Shown: piece after piece, positions 10,287-19,402 of the stretch
How positions within the stretch are numbered: the first letter of the stretch is position 1
Layout of the letters: each line of letters starts with the position of its first letter
From: Treponema sp. Marseille-Q3903
GTDB taxonomy: Bacteria > Spirochaetota > Spirochaetia > Treponematales > Treponemataceae
NCBI RefSeq assembly: GCF_014334335.1
Contig: NZ_JACSEU010000001.1
Span: 1,178,001-1,242,000, forward strand
Direction of reading: 5' to 3'
DNA: 64,000 nucleotides
The notes under the pieces: generated by a model
Databases searched by the model: none
Told to the model about the DNA's origin: nothing
The model's input: only the letters and a program-made list of their open reading frames with translations
Translations under genes and position numbers: made by a program

Positions 10287-10808
10287 ATGAGAAAATTAAA
10301 ATGTTTTATCTGTGTAATTTCATTTGTCTTTATCGCTATCCCTGCATTTTCTCAGCAGGTTACAAAATTCGGTGTAGTTGATACTGCAAAAGTTTACGAA
10401 ACATATTTTAGAAAATCTACTCCTGTCAGAAATTATGAAAATAAAAAAGCTGAATTTCAGGCTGAAATCGATAAGCAGTACGAGCAGATTAAAAAGCTTG
10501 AACAAAAAAAAGTTGAGCAGGAAGGAAACGGAAACAGCGCAGCAGCATTGAAAACAGAAGCTGAAATTACAAAGAAAAAAGATTATCTAAAAGAATATAC
10601 AAATGCTAAAAATGTTGAGCTTGAATCAATCCAAAAAACGTTGCAGAGTTCAGATGAATTTTACAAAAAATTATACAGCACGCTCGCTAAAATCGCTGAA
10701 AGCGGCAGTTACAGCATGATTTTGAGCCTCCAGGAATCAAATGCAATTCTGTGGTACAGTTCATCAGTAGACATCACAAATCAAGTTATAAATGAGCTGG
10801 GATTATAA
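10287..10808 (+). CDS. skp: OmpH/Skp-family periplasmic chaperone
   Basis: 173 residues with a signal peptide (MRKLK, hydrophobic core, cleavage after AFS near residue 22) and then a long Lys/Glu/Gln-rich helical region (residues 40-120) that would form the tentacle-like coiled coil of Skp. Skp holds unfolded outer-membrane proteins on their way to BamA. The position directly after bamA (16 bases), with an AGAGG ribosome site, supports this. Sequence identity within the family is always low, so the call rests on size, signal, coiled coil and context. Confidence 0.88.
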   Translation: MRKLKCFICVISFVFIAIPAFSQQVTKFGVVDTAKVYETYFRKSTPVRNYENKKAEFQAEIDKQYEQIKKLEQKKVEQEGNGNSAAALKTEAEITKKKDYLKEYTNAKNVELESIQKTLQSSDEFYKKLYSTLAKIAESGSYSMILSLQESNAILWYSSSVDITNQVINELGL

Positions 10809-10842
10809 GTTTTAGTCTATAAGTTTTGACGGCAGATATTTA

Positions 10843-13467
10843 ATGGCAGACAACGAAAATTTAACCCCGATGATGATTCAATATCAAGGGATTAAAGAAA
10901 AATATAAAAATGATGTTGTATTCTTTAGGCTAGGCGATTTTTATGAAATGTTTAATCAAGATGCGGTAGAAGTATCGCGTCTTTTGAATTTAACATTGAC
11001 ACACAGAGCTTCACAACCTATGTGCGGAATTCCTTATCATGCGGCGAAGATCTACATAGCAAGGCTTTTGCGTTTTGGGAAAAAAATTGTAATATGCGAA
11101 CAAGTCGGTGAAATTCCAAAAGCCGGGAAAGGGATTGCAGAGCGCAAAGTTGTAGAGATAATAACGCCGGGCACAGCTGTTGAATCTGAATACCTCGACG
11201 GTTACAAAGCAAATTATCTCGCTTCTTTGTCAATCACAAAAGGAAGAGCAGGGTTTGCTTATATCGATGTGACGACATCTTCTTTTAGTGCGACTTCGTG
11301 GTCGGCTGCAAAAATGACTGAAAATTTTGCAAAAGAGTTGAACAGAGCATCTCCTCGTGAACTTTTGCTTCCTATATCGTTAAAGACAAATAAAGATATC
11401 CGCACAGTTTTAGATTCTTACGGAAACATTTCAGTTTCGTATTATCCTGATTGGGATTTTTCGTCCGAGTTATCATTTAAAAAGCTTACAAATCAGTTTA
11501 AAACTGCAAATCTGAAGGCATTTTCGCTTGAAAAAGACAGCCCTGAAGTTGTGCCGGCAGGGTTTTTGCTCGACTATCTTGAAAAGACGACTAATTCAGA
11601 TATTCCTCATGTCAGCTCTATTTCTGTTTACAGCGACAGTGATTTTTTGATGCTCGATGATTCATCACGGCGCAACCTCGAAATCACTGAAAATATGCGT
11701 GATGGCAGTTCTCAATTTTCGCTCCTCGAATGCGTAGACTTTACGAAGACTGCAATTGGCGGAAGACTTTTGCGAAATTGGCTTTTGTTTCCTCTTACAA
11801 ATATCAAACAGATTGAACGTCGGCAGGAACGAATCACAAGTTTTTACAAAGACAGAAATCTCCTTGCAAAAGTAAAAAACGATTTAAGTTCAATTCTCGA
11901 TGTTGAACGGCTTGCCGGCAGAATCGCTATGGATAAAGCACATGCAAAAGATTTACAAGCTCTTCGCACAAGCTTGGAATCGTGGTGCAAGATAAAAGGA
12001 TATATTGAGGCTTTCGATTTTTCTTTTATATCATCGGAAAACTCTGAAAAAATATGTTGTTTGATTTCAAATTCAATTCTTGACGAACCTGCGACTTCTT
12101 TGACTGAAGGCGGAATTATAAAAAAAGGCTGGTCTAAAGAATTAGATCACTGGCGTTCAATTCATGACAATTTTAATCAAGTTCTTTCAGAATATGAAGC
12201 AGAAGAAAAACAAAAAACAGGAATTTCTAACCTGCGCATAAAATATACAAACGCTTTCGGATATTTTATTGAGATAAGCAAAGGAAAGCTTTCTTACGTT
12301 CCGCCTCATTTTATCATGAGACGTGCGCTTGTAAACTGCGACAGATATACTACGGAAAAGCTTCAGCAGCTGGAAATGGATTTGAATGAATCTTCTACAA
12401 AGGTTTTGGAGCTTGAACGCGATTTATTTATAGAGGTAAGAAGCTCTCTCCATCAATATATTCCGTATCTTTTACAGATTGCAGAGGAAATAGCTGATAC
12501 TGATGTTTCAGCCTCTTTTGCTCATGCTGCAATCGAGCACAACTGGGTATGCCCCGACATCGACGATTCTTGTATTTTTGAGATAACTGATGGGCGACAT
12601 CCTGTCGTAGAAAATCATATCCCAACTGGAGAATTTGTTCCAAACAATTCATTTTTGTCTGCCGGCAGCGACGATATTCCATCTTTTGCTCTTATCACAG
12701 GCCCCAACATGGCTGGAAAAAGTACATATTTACGTCAAAATGCTCTGATATCACTTCTTGCGCAAACCGGCTCTTATGTTCCGGCGAGCAAAGCAAAAAT
12801 CGGTATCGTCGATAAGATATTTTGTCGAGTTGGAGCTTCCGATAACCTTGCAAAAGGCGAATCAACTTTTTTAGTTGAGATGACGGAGACTGCTAACATT
12901 TTGCATGCTGCGACAGAGCGTTCTCTTGTAATCATGGATGAAGTCGGCAGGGGAACTTCTACAGAGGATGGGCTTGCAATTGCCCGCGCTGTTTCTGAAT
13001 ATCTTGTAGATATAATCAAATGCAGAACTTTTTTTGCGACTCACTATCATGAACTCTCTAGGATGGAAAACCCCCATCTTGTGATGCTATGCATGGATGT
13101 TCGCGAAGATAACGGTTCCGTTGTTTTCCTACGTAAAGTGAAAGAAGGAGTCACTGCAAATTCGTATGGAATTCATGTAGCGCGCCTTGCAGGAATTCCT
13201 CAAAACGTTATTGACCGTGCAAAAGTTATACTAGCGCGTATTCAGTCGCTTGCCCAAGATAATCCTATTCTCATGGAAGATATTCCGCTTTCTGAACAAA
13301 ACAATACTTTAAAAAATAATGATGAAAACAATTACAAAACACCAGGTCTTTTCAGCGATGAAGAGATAATAATCTCCGAGATTCTTTCACTCGATGTTGA
13401 CAATGTGACACCATTAAATGCACTTCAGATAATCTCAAGATGGCAAAAGACACTTAACAATCAATAA
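10843..13467 (+). CDS. mutS: DNA mismatch repair protein MutS
   Basis: Recognises mismatches and recruits MutL. The 874-residue protein has the mismatch-reading F-Y-E triplet at 33-35 (in RLGDFYEMF), the clamp and lever domains in the middle, Walker A GPNMAGKST at 620-628, Walker B ending in MDEVGRGTS near 698-706, and ATHYHEL near 730. It starts 34 bases after skp and appears to share the tamB-bamA-skp transcript, with no convincing promoter or ribosome site of its own. Its partner mutL is at 48.8-50.7 kb on the other strand. There is no mutH, in keeping with a MutL that nicks DNA itself. Confidence 0.97.
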   Translation: MADNENLTPMMIQYQGIKEKYKNDVVFFRLGDFYEMFNQDAVEVSRLLNLTLTHRASQPMCGIPYHAAKIYIARLLRFGKKIVICEQVGEIPKAGKGIAERKVVEIITPGTAVESEYLDGYKANYLASLSITKGRAGFAYIDVTTSSFSATSWSAAKMTENFAKELNRASPRELLLPISLKTNKDIRTVLDSYGNISVSYYPDWDFSSELSFKKLTNQFKTANLKAFSLEKDSPEVVPAGFLLDYLEKTTNSDIPHVSSISVYSDSDFLMLDDSSRRNLEITENMRDGSSQFSLLECVDFTKTAIGGRLLRNWLLFPLTNIKQIERRQERITSFYKDRNLLAKVKNDLSSILDVERLAGRIAMDKAHAKDLQALRTSLESWCKIKGYIEAFDFSFISSENSEKICCLISNSILDEPATSLTEGGIIKKGWSKELDHWRSIHDNFNQVLSEYEAEEKQKTGISNLRIKYTNAFGYFIEISKGKLSYVPPHFIMRRALVNCDRYTTEKLQQLEMDLNESSTKVLELERDLFIEVRSSLHQYIPYLLQIAEEIADTDVSASFAHAAIEHNWVCPDIDDSCIFEITDGRHPVVENHIPTGEFVPNNSFLSAGSDDIPSFALITGPNMAGKSTYLRQNALISLLAQTGSYVPASKAKIGIVDKIFCRVGASDNLAKGESTFLVEMTETANILHAATERSLVIMDEVGRGTSTEDGLAIARAVSEYLVDIIKCRTFFATHYHELSRMENPHLVMLCMDVREDNGSVVFLRKVKEGVTANSYGIHVARLAGIPQNVIDRAKVILARIQSLAQDNPILMEDIPLSEQNNTLKNNDENNYKTPGLFSDEEIIISEILSLDVDNVTPLNALQIISRWQKTLNNQ

Positions 13468-13560
13468 ATATTCTTTTCACAAAAGACTTATTTCATAAAA
13501 AAATAAAATAATTTTTAATTCAACTTCATAAAATCGAATATCGGTGACCATTATATATGT

Positions 13561-14304
13561 GTGAAACATTTACTTTTTGAGTGCAAACAATTTTGTGTTC
13601 AGGCGGTTAGGTTGTTCTTTTCGTTTATCAGTGGCGGAAAAGAATGTGTTGTTTGTGGGAAAAAATCTTTTAGAACGTTGCTTTTGTGTCAGGAATGCGC
13701 TAAACGTTATTTTTCTGTTAACGATGTGTTTGAATTTGAACGATGTGCTGTCTGCGGCAGGGAATTGATTTCGACAAAAGGTACTTGCATGAACTGCCGT
13801 GATGAGCCTGTTCTGAAGCATGCGGACAAAGTCGTACCTCTTTTTTCTTATAGGTTGTGGAATAAAGAATTATTGTATAGATGGAAGTTAAATGGTGAGA
13901 GATGTATGTCTTCATTTTTTGCACGACTTGTAAGCGATGTTTTGAAGGTTATGGAAATTGACTCAGTTGTTCCGGTTCCGCCGCGTAAAGGTAAAATAAA
14001 AAAAAATGGCTGGGATCAGGTTGATGACTTGTGTGAATTTTTGAGATTGCGGTATGGCTTTAATGTTTATGAACTTTTGGAACGCAATTCTGTCGTGCAA
14101 CAAAAACAATTGAATAGAGTTGAACGGCTGGAAACGATCAAAAGTGCATATTCATTAAAGCCTTTTTTTGGAAAAGTACCGGAAAAGGTATGCCTTATAG
14201 ACGATGTTTGTACGACAGGCTCTACAATCGAGTGTTGTGCTGCAATCTTAAAATCAGCAGGAGTTAGAATAGTCAACGTCGTCACTCTTTTCGTTGTGGA
14301 CTGA
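13561..14304 (+). CDS. ComF-family phosphoribosyltransferase-like protein
   Basis: 247 residues starting at GTG. The N terminus holds two four-cysteine zinc modules (C29/C32/C43/C46 and C62/C65/C76/C79). The C-terminal phosphoribosyltransferase fold has the PRPP loop IDDVCTTGST with Asp214-Asp215, and a VPVPPRKGK block upstream. ComF proteins are linked to DNA uptake in competent bacteria, and the E. coli homologue GntX to growth on DNA; the enzymatic activity is not established. The gene stands 93 bases after mutS in an A/T-rich gap and may have its own promoter. No other competence gene is near. Confidence 0.85.
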   Translation: MKHLLFECKQFCVQAVRLFFSFISGGKECVVCGKKSFRTLLLCQECAKRYFSVNDVFEFERCAVCGRELISTKGTCMNCRDEPVLKHADKVVPLFSYRLWNKELLYRWKLNGERCMSSFFARLVSDVLKVMEIDSVVPVPPRKGKIKKNGWDQVDDLCEFLRLRYGFNVYELLERNSVVQQKQLNRVERLETIKSAYSLKPFFGKVPEKVCLIDDVCTTGSTIECCAAILKSAGVRIVNVVTLFVVD

Positions 14305-14368
14305 ATCAGCTGTTGAAAAAACTATCTGAAACCAAAAGGAGGCAATAAAAATACAATTAACTTTGGAT

Positions 14369-14399
14369 TGCAAAACACTTAAAATCAGAGTATTATAAT
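14369..14399 (+). promoter_or_regulatory. Probable promoter of cheW operon
   Basis: TTGCAA and TATAAT are separated by 19 bases, a long but possible spacer. The -10 is perfect. It would give a leader of about 30 bases carrying the ribosome site AGGCGG before cheW. Confidence 0.4.
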
Positions 14400-14435
14400 G
14401 AAATAGTAATTTCTAATTTTAGGCGGTATTATTTT

Positions 14436-14921
14436 ATGGGAGTAAAAATATCAAATGATTCTCAGTTTCAATTGGTAACATTCCATCTTGGAGAAGAATT
14501 ATACGGTGTAAACATCATGGATGTAAAAGAAATCGTTCGACTTCAAAATGTACGTGTCATTCCAAATGCGCCATATTATGTAGAGGGAATCATCAATCTT
14601 CGAGGGGAGATTATCCCGATTATTGATTTACATAAACGTTTTAAAATTCAAACTTATGAAAAACCTGAAGATATCGAGATGGAAGGCGGTTTTATAATCC
14701 TGAATATTGACGGTGGAAAAATCGGCATTATCATAGATAAAGTTGAACGTGTTGTTTCTGTCAAAATGGAAGATATCAAAGAACCGCCTCAGATGCTCAG
14801 CGGTATCGGGACAGAATACATTGAAGGTGTTATCCGTGAAGAAGTTGGTTATTTAATCATGCTAAATACTCGTAAATTGTTCAATGCTAAAGAATTGCAG
14901 AAGATTATCGAAAAACAGTAA
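14436..14921 (+). CDS. cheW: Chemotaxis coupling protein CheW
   Basis: Adaptor linking methyl-accepting receptors to the CheA kinase. 161 residues consisting of a single CheW SH3-like domain; recognisable segments are FQLVTFHLGEELYGVNI at 11-27 and GIINLRGEIIPIIDLHKRF near 57-75. There is no extra receiver domain, so it is CheW rather than CheV. It heads a tight run (DegT-like, nadK, recN, unknown, HD protein), the first joint being only three bases. Other chemotaxis genes are not in the window. Confidence 0.95.
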   Translation: MGVKISNDSQFQLVTFHLGEELYGVNIMDVKEIVRLQNVRVIPNAPYYVEGIINLRGEIIPIIDLHKRFKIQTYEKPEDIEMEGGFIILNIDGGKIGIIIDKVERVVSVKMEDIKEPPQMLSGIGTEYIEGVIREEVGYLIMLNTRKLFNAKELQKIIEKQ

Positions 14922-14924
14922 TAA

Positions 14925-15992
14925 ATGATACAGACATACAGTACAACTATTCGTAGAAAAGAGATGGATGCCGTGCTGACTTGCATGGTTGATGAAAAAA
15001 TCGGGCCGGGTGAGCTCAATGCCAGACTAATCCAGACGATTAAAGAATTTATAAAGATCGATGGGGCTGTCGCTTTAAGAAGCCCGGCAATTGCTCTAAA
15101 ATACGCACTCGTTTCTCTTGACCTAGAACCGGCATCAAAAATTATGATTTCAGCCCTTGCGCCTGCGTGGCAGTATCAGACTGTCGTTTCACTCGGCTAT
15201 CAACCGCTTGTCCTCGATGTTGAAGAAGCTTCCGGGCTTGTCAACGCTAAAATTGTTGAAGAAGGAATAAAAGACGGCGGAAAACTTCTTATACTTTATG
15301 AAGGAGAAGGAATCGTTCCTGATATGGACTCTATCTTTGCTCTTGGAGTTCCGATTATTGAGGATATCTCTCAGAGTGCAGGTTCATATTATTCAAGTAA
15401 AACTGACGAAAATCATGATTCCGCGGAGTTTGATGTAAATAAAAAAGCTTGCGGAACGTTCGGCGTTTACACAATTCTTGGAATGGAAGAGAGGGATGTC
15501 ATAACAGCCGGCGGTGGAGCCGTCTTAATGGCAGCGGGACGACGCGAATGGATTGTCCTAAAAAAATGGGTTGATCAAGCTCCTTTGACAGACCTTCTGC
15601 CTGATATAAACTGCGCTCTCGCATGGGTTCAGGTAAAAGAGTTTTCACGCAATGAAAAAACTCGCAAAGAAATATATTCTATGTTCTTTCAGGCATGTAT
15701 GATTGGACACCATAAAACTTACGCAAGGGAGATGGAAGACGGTTCTACAATGTGCAGTTTCCCATTGATTCTTTCGAGTTCTTTCAAAGATGTCAAACAA
15801 TATGCGGCAAAAAAAGATGTCGAAATTCAACTTGCATACGAAAACTCGGTGATAGCTTTAAGAGAGGAATTGTCTGAAAAATGCATTCATGCAAAATCGT
15901 TGTACCTTCGCTGTGTTCATATTCCGCTTTATCCTCGTCTTATGCATTCTGAAATTGCAAAGATTGTAAAAGTTTTGAATTCGCTGCCATAG
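14925..15992 (+). CDS. DegT/DnrJ/EryC1-like protein lacking the PLP lysine
   Basis: 355 residues with the fold signature of the sugar-aminotransferase DegT/StrS family: a SPAIALKYAL segment near 46-55, an EDISQSAGS block with D147 and Q150 in the positions that contact PLP, and a GxFG...TAGGGAV block. In active enzymes this last block carries Lys in K-x-x-T-T-G-E-G-G; here it reads R-D-V-I-T-A-G-G-G, so Arg190 replaces the Schiff-base lysine and Gly replaces Glu. A normal transaminase reaction is therefore unlikely. It lies between cheW (3-base gap) and nadK (12 bases). Function unknown; possibly a binding or regulatory protein. Confidence 0.75.
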   Translation: MIQTYSTTIRRKEMDAVLTCMVDEKIGPGELNARLIQTIKEFIKIDGAVALRSPAIALKYALVSLDLEPASKIMISALAPAWQYQTVVSLGYQPLVLDVEEASGLVNAKIVEEGIKDGGKLLILYEGEGIVPDMDSIFALGVPIIEDISQSAGSYYSSKTDENHDSAEFDVNKKACGTFGVYTILGMEERDVITAGGGAVLMAAGRREWIVLKKWVDQAPLTDLLPDINCALAWVQVKEFSRNEKTRKEIYSMFFQACMIGHHKTYAREMEDGSTMCSFPLILSSSFKDVKQYAAKKDVEIQLAYENSVIALREELSEKCIHAKSLYLRCVHIPLYPRLMHSEIAKIVKVLNSLP

Positions 15993-16004
15993 CAAAAGGA
16001 TAGA

Positions 16005-16847
16005 ATGAAAAAAGCGCTGATCATTATAAACATTAGTAAAGATACATCTATGAGTCTTGCAAAACAGATAGGTGATTTTCTTAAAGCAAAAAAAATACAC
16101 TTCGATTTTCTCAGTTTTGATGGGTTTAGTGATAATCCGAAATTCTCCTGCTATGATTTTGTCATCACGCTTGGCGGGGACGGAACAGTTTTGTTTGCCG
16201 CACGAAATTCTGTAGAAGCCGATATTCCTGTTTTTCCTGTAAATCTCGGCGAGTTTGGGTTTATCGCATCTATTCAGCCGGAAGAATGGAAAACAGAACT
16301 TGAAAACTATTTGGACGGGCGATGCGAAATTGAAGAACGCCTGATGATAAAAGTTTGCGTTCAACGAGACGGAAAGACAGTCTATTCTTCGTTCGGACTG
16401 AACGATGTCGTGATTTCAGCAAAAGGTGCTGCGACGACAGTTTCTCTCGCTGTAAAATACAACAACAATCCTTTGTGCAGATTGAAAGCCGACGGTGCTA
16501 TTGTCTCAACTCCGACTGGTTCTACCGCTTATTCGGCATCTGCAGGCGGCCCTATCGTCGGTCCCAATATCGACGTTCTTGTTTTGACTCCGCTCAATGC
16601 GTTTTCACTTTCAAGCCGCCCTATCATTTTAAATCCTGACGGAAAACTCGATATATCAGTTGAGAAGTGCCGCACAAAAGAGCTTATCGTAACAATAGAC
16701 GGACAGGAACCTTTTTTGATGCAGTTAGGCGACACAGTTTCTGTCTCAAAGTACGAAAAAAGCATAAAGCTTATTTCCTGCACGACTGAAAAGTTTTACA
16801 ATGCGCTTAGGTCAAAATTGAATTGGTCGGGGGTGCCTCATGCTTGA
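16005..16847 (+). CDS. nadK: NAD kinase
   Basis: Phosphorylates NAD to NADP. The 280-residue protein has the diagnostic GGDG motif at 57-60 (TLGGDGTVL), NLGEFGFIA, and the conserved TPTGSTAYSASAGGPIVGP block that forms the NAD site. Length and motif order are normal. Its last eight bases overlap the start of recN, a pairing of nadK and recN seen in many bacteria, which supports translational coupling. Confidence 0.95.
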   Translation: MKKALIIINISKDTSMSLAKQIGDFLKAKKIHFDFLSFDGFSDNPKFSCYDFVITLGGDGTVLFAARNSVEADIPVFPVNLGEFGFIASIQPEEWKTELENYLDGRCEIEERLMIKVCVQRDGKTVYSSFGLNDVVISAKGAATTVSLAVKYNNNPLCRLKADGAIVSTPTGSTAYSASAGGPIVGPNIDVLVLTPLNAFSLSSRPIILNPDGKLDISVEKCRTKELIVTIDGQEPFLMQLGDTVSVSKYEKSIKLISCTTEKFYNALRSKLNWSGVPHA

Positions 16848-18579
16848 AGATTTAACGATAAAAGATTTTGCGCTCATAGAATCTGACCATCTTGAATTTG
16901 AAAATGGGTTTACAGTCCTTTCCGGCGAAACAGGAGCGGGAAAATCGATTTTGATAGGCGCACTCTCTTTTTTGCTCGGCGGTAAAGCTGATGTCAGTCA
17001 GATCCGTGCAACGAGGAATGAAGCTAGTGTAAGCGGAACTTTTGTGATTTCCAATGAAAAAATACGCAACTCTATTGGTGAAGATGATGAGCCTATAAAT
17101 GCATCTGAGTGGCTGGCGATGCACGGAATTGAAAAGGAAAATGACAGGGTTTTGCTTCGTCGTTTTATCCGTGATACAGGAAAATCAGGTGCGTGGATAA
17201 ATGACACTCCCGTCACGCGTGCAGAACTCGCACAATTTTCTTCATTTCTTGTAGATATACATGGACAGCATGAACATCAGTCTCTGATGAAAATTTCAGA
17301 ACATCGAAAATTTCTTGATGCCAACGCAGGAATCACAACTGAAGTAGAAGAGTTTACAAAAAAATATGCAGAACTCGTGCAGCTTCGCAAAGAACTTGAT
17401 TTATATAATTCTTCTGACAGTGAACGTTTGCGAAAGCTTGATATGATGAACTTTGCAGTTAAAGAAATTTCGGAAGCAAAACTAAAAAAAGACGAAGATG
17501 TTGAACTTGAGGCAGAGCAGAGCAGGCTTATGTCTTTCGAAAAAATCTTTTCTGATGTAGATTCAATCGACAATGCTATGAGCAACTCTGAAAGTTCGAT
17601 TATATCTGTTCTAAAGCAGATTCGCAGAGACGCTTCTAATGCCGCCGAACTCGATAAAGCCCTTGAGCCGCTGAATTCCAGACTCGAATCGGCATTTTAC
17701 GAACTTTCTGATATCGCCGACGAATTTTCATCATACAAAAATAAACTTGTCTACGACCCTTCCAGGCTTCAAACTGTGGAAGACAGGCTCTCTTTGATTT
17801 ACAATCTCAAAAAAAAATATGCGTCATCTGTCAACGCCTCTCTCGGCGAAGTTTTTTCGTACTTTGAACAGGCACAAAAATTTATCGAAAGCAATGCGGA
17901 CGGTAATAATAAAAAAGAAAAACTTGCAGAATTGATAAAAATTCTTGAAAAAGAAGTCCTTTTGCGTGCGGAAGATTTGTCTAAAAAGCGGATTTTATCT
18001 GCGAAAAAACTTGATGTTGCAGTAGATTCAATTCTCGCAAATCTTGGGATGCTTGGAACAAAGTTTACAGTCAGCATTAAGCAAAAAGAAGGGAACGATA
18101 CTGTTCAGCGCTGTGGACCGTACGGAAAAGATGATATCGAGTTTTTAATCAGTGCAAATCCCGGAAATCCTCCGATGCCGCTTGCAAAAATTGCCTCCGG
18201 TGGTGAACTTTCGCGGGTTATGCTTGCGCTTAAAACTATTTTTGCAAAAGCTGACACTGTTGAAACTCTTGTGTTTGATGAAATTGACACCGGTATTGGT
18301 GGAGAAGTCGCTGTTGCAGTCGGGGCACATATAAAGAATTTATCAAAAAATCGTCAAATTTTTTGTATTACACATCTTGCAAGCATCGCTGTTTATGCCG
18401 ATAATCAGATTAAGATAGAGAAAAGCGTTTCAGGAGAGCTTACTTCATCTAATGTTTATTTTGTAAAAGGCAACGACAGAGTTAAAGAAATTGCACGAAT
18501 GCTTTCCGGCGATGCTGATACTGCTCAATCTATGGAACATGCAAAATCTCTACTTGAAAAATACAGCGGAGGTATCTGA
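16840..18579 (+). CDS. recN: DNA repair protein RecN
   Basis: SMC-like ATPase acting in double-strand-break repair. 579 residues: Walker A GETGAGKS at 29-36, a DIHGQHEHQ block, long central coiled coils rich in Glu, Lys and Leu, the ABC signature SGGELSRVMLAL, and Walker B VFDEIDTGIGGE. It overlaps nadK by 8 bases and the following gene by one base (TGATG). Confidence 0.96.
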   Translation: MLEDLTIKDFALIESDHLEFENGFTVLSGETGAGKSILIGALSFLLGGKADVSQIRATRNEASVSGTFVISNEKIRNSIGEDDEPINASEWLAMHGIEKENDRVLLRRFIRDTGKSGAWINDTPVTRAELAQFSSFLVDIHGQHEHQSLMKISEHRKFLDANAGITTEVEEFTKKYAELVQLRKELDLYNSSDSERLRKLDMMNFAVKEISEAKLKKDEDVELEAEQSRLMSFEKIFSDVDSIDNAMSNSESSIISVLKQIRRDASNAAELDKALEPLNSRLESAFYELSDIADEFSSYKNKLVYDPSRLQTVEDRLSLIYNLKKKYASSVNASLGEVFSYFEQAQKFIESNADGNNKKEKLAELIKILEKEVLLRAEDLSKKRILSAKKLDVAVDSILANLGMLGTKFTVSIKQKEGNDTVQRCGPYGKDDIEFLISANPGNPPMPLAKIASGGELSRVMLALKTIFAKADTVETLVFDEIDTGIGGEVAVAVGAHIKNLSKNRQIFCITHLASIAVYADNQIKIEKSVSGELTSSNVYFVKGNDRVKEIARMLSGDADTAQSMEHAKSLLEKYSGGI

Positions 18580-19382
18580 TGGCTAAAATTTCTGAAGAAA
18601 CGAGGCTTCATTTTAGCGAAGCAATTCAGCCTTACAAGGCAAAGATTACAGCACTTCTCGGAAAAGAAAAAACTATGCTAAATGGTATGCATGCCGGTGA
18701 TATCGATTTTGAAAATAAAAAAATCATCTTGTGCGAAGATATGATTTATATAGCTTCACTCTATATCGCTCAAAACAGTCTTTCACTGAAATTGATGGAA
18801 GTAAAGAACAACGATGCCTTAAACGATGCCCGAAAGATTCTCTACAAGGCAATCATCTACCTTGAAGAAGTTGTCACCGATGGAATTGATGTCCCTTACT
18901 CTGAGCTTTCTGACAAGCTGGAAAAGATTAGCAGCGTTTCAATTGCCAACCGCTATATGATAATCCGAAAACTTGGGCTTGCAATCACTATTTTGAAAGA
19001 TGCTTTCGGTGATAACAGTAAATGGAAATGGTCGTTTGTCGAACTTGAAGGCCGTTTTTCAACAATTGCAAAAAATCTGATAGACATGAGAAGTTCCGTA
19101 AAAGATTATTTTGACCCTCATTCAGAAGATTATGAAACTACAGTACTTTATATCAGGCTGATTACAAAGCTTCTGACAAATTCTGCAACTGCATATCGCG
19201 ATAAATATGAACTTTCTACCCGCCGAATTGATGATATGCGAAATGCCATAAAGTATCTTTTAGCTTTGAGAAAATTGAACGTTGCAATCGGAAACTCTGA
19301 ACAGGCTGAAGAAATCAAGAAAAAAGCGATCGTATGGAAAGATAAGATGGATTCTGACCATAAATCAGGTTTGAGTAACTAA
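18579..19382 (+). CDS. Unknown soluble protein downstream of recN
   Basis: 267 residues with no signal peptide, membrane segment or motif I recognise. The composition is helical and charged (KISEETRLHF at the start, LRKLNVAIGNSEQAEEIKKK near the end). Its ATG overlaps the recN stop codon by one base, and an HD-domain protein follows after 20 bases, so the three are likely translated together. A link to DNA repair or nucleotide metabolism is possible from context only. Confidence 0.7.
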   Translation: MAKISEETRLHFSEAIQPYKAKITALLGKEKTMLNGMHAGDIDFENKKIILCEDMIYIASLYIAQNSLSLKLMEVKNNDALNDARKILYKAIIYLEEVVTDGIDVPYSELSDKLEKISSVSIANRYMIIRKLGLAITILKDAFGDNSKWKWSFVELEGRFSTIAKNLIDMRSSVKDYFDPHSEDYETTVLYIRLITKLLTNSATAYRDKYELSTRRIDDMRNAIKYLLALRKLNVAIGNSEQAEEIKKKAIVWKDKMDSDHKSGLSN

Positions 19383-19402
19383 ATCATTTTGGATTTAAAA
19401 AA

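Noticed and set aside
15858-16364. Minus-strand open frame of 168 codons
   Set aside because: It spans the end of the DegT-like gene and the start of nadK on the other strand and shows no motif.
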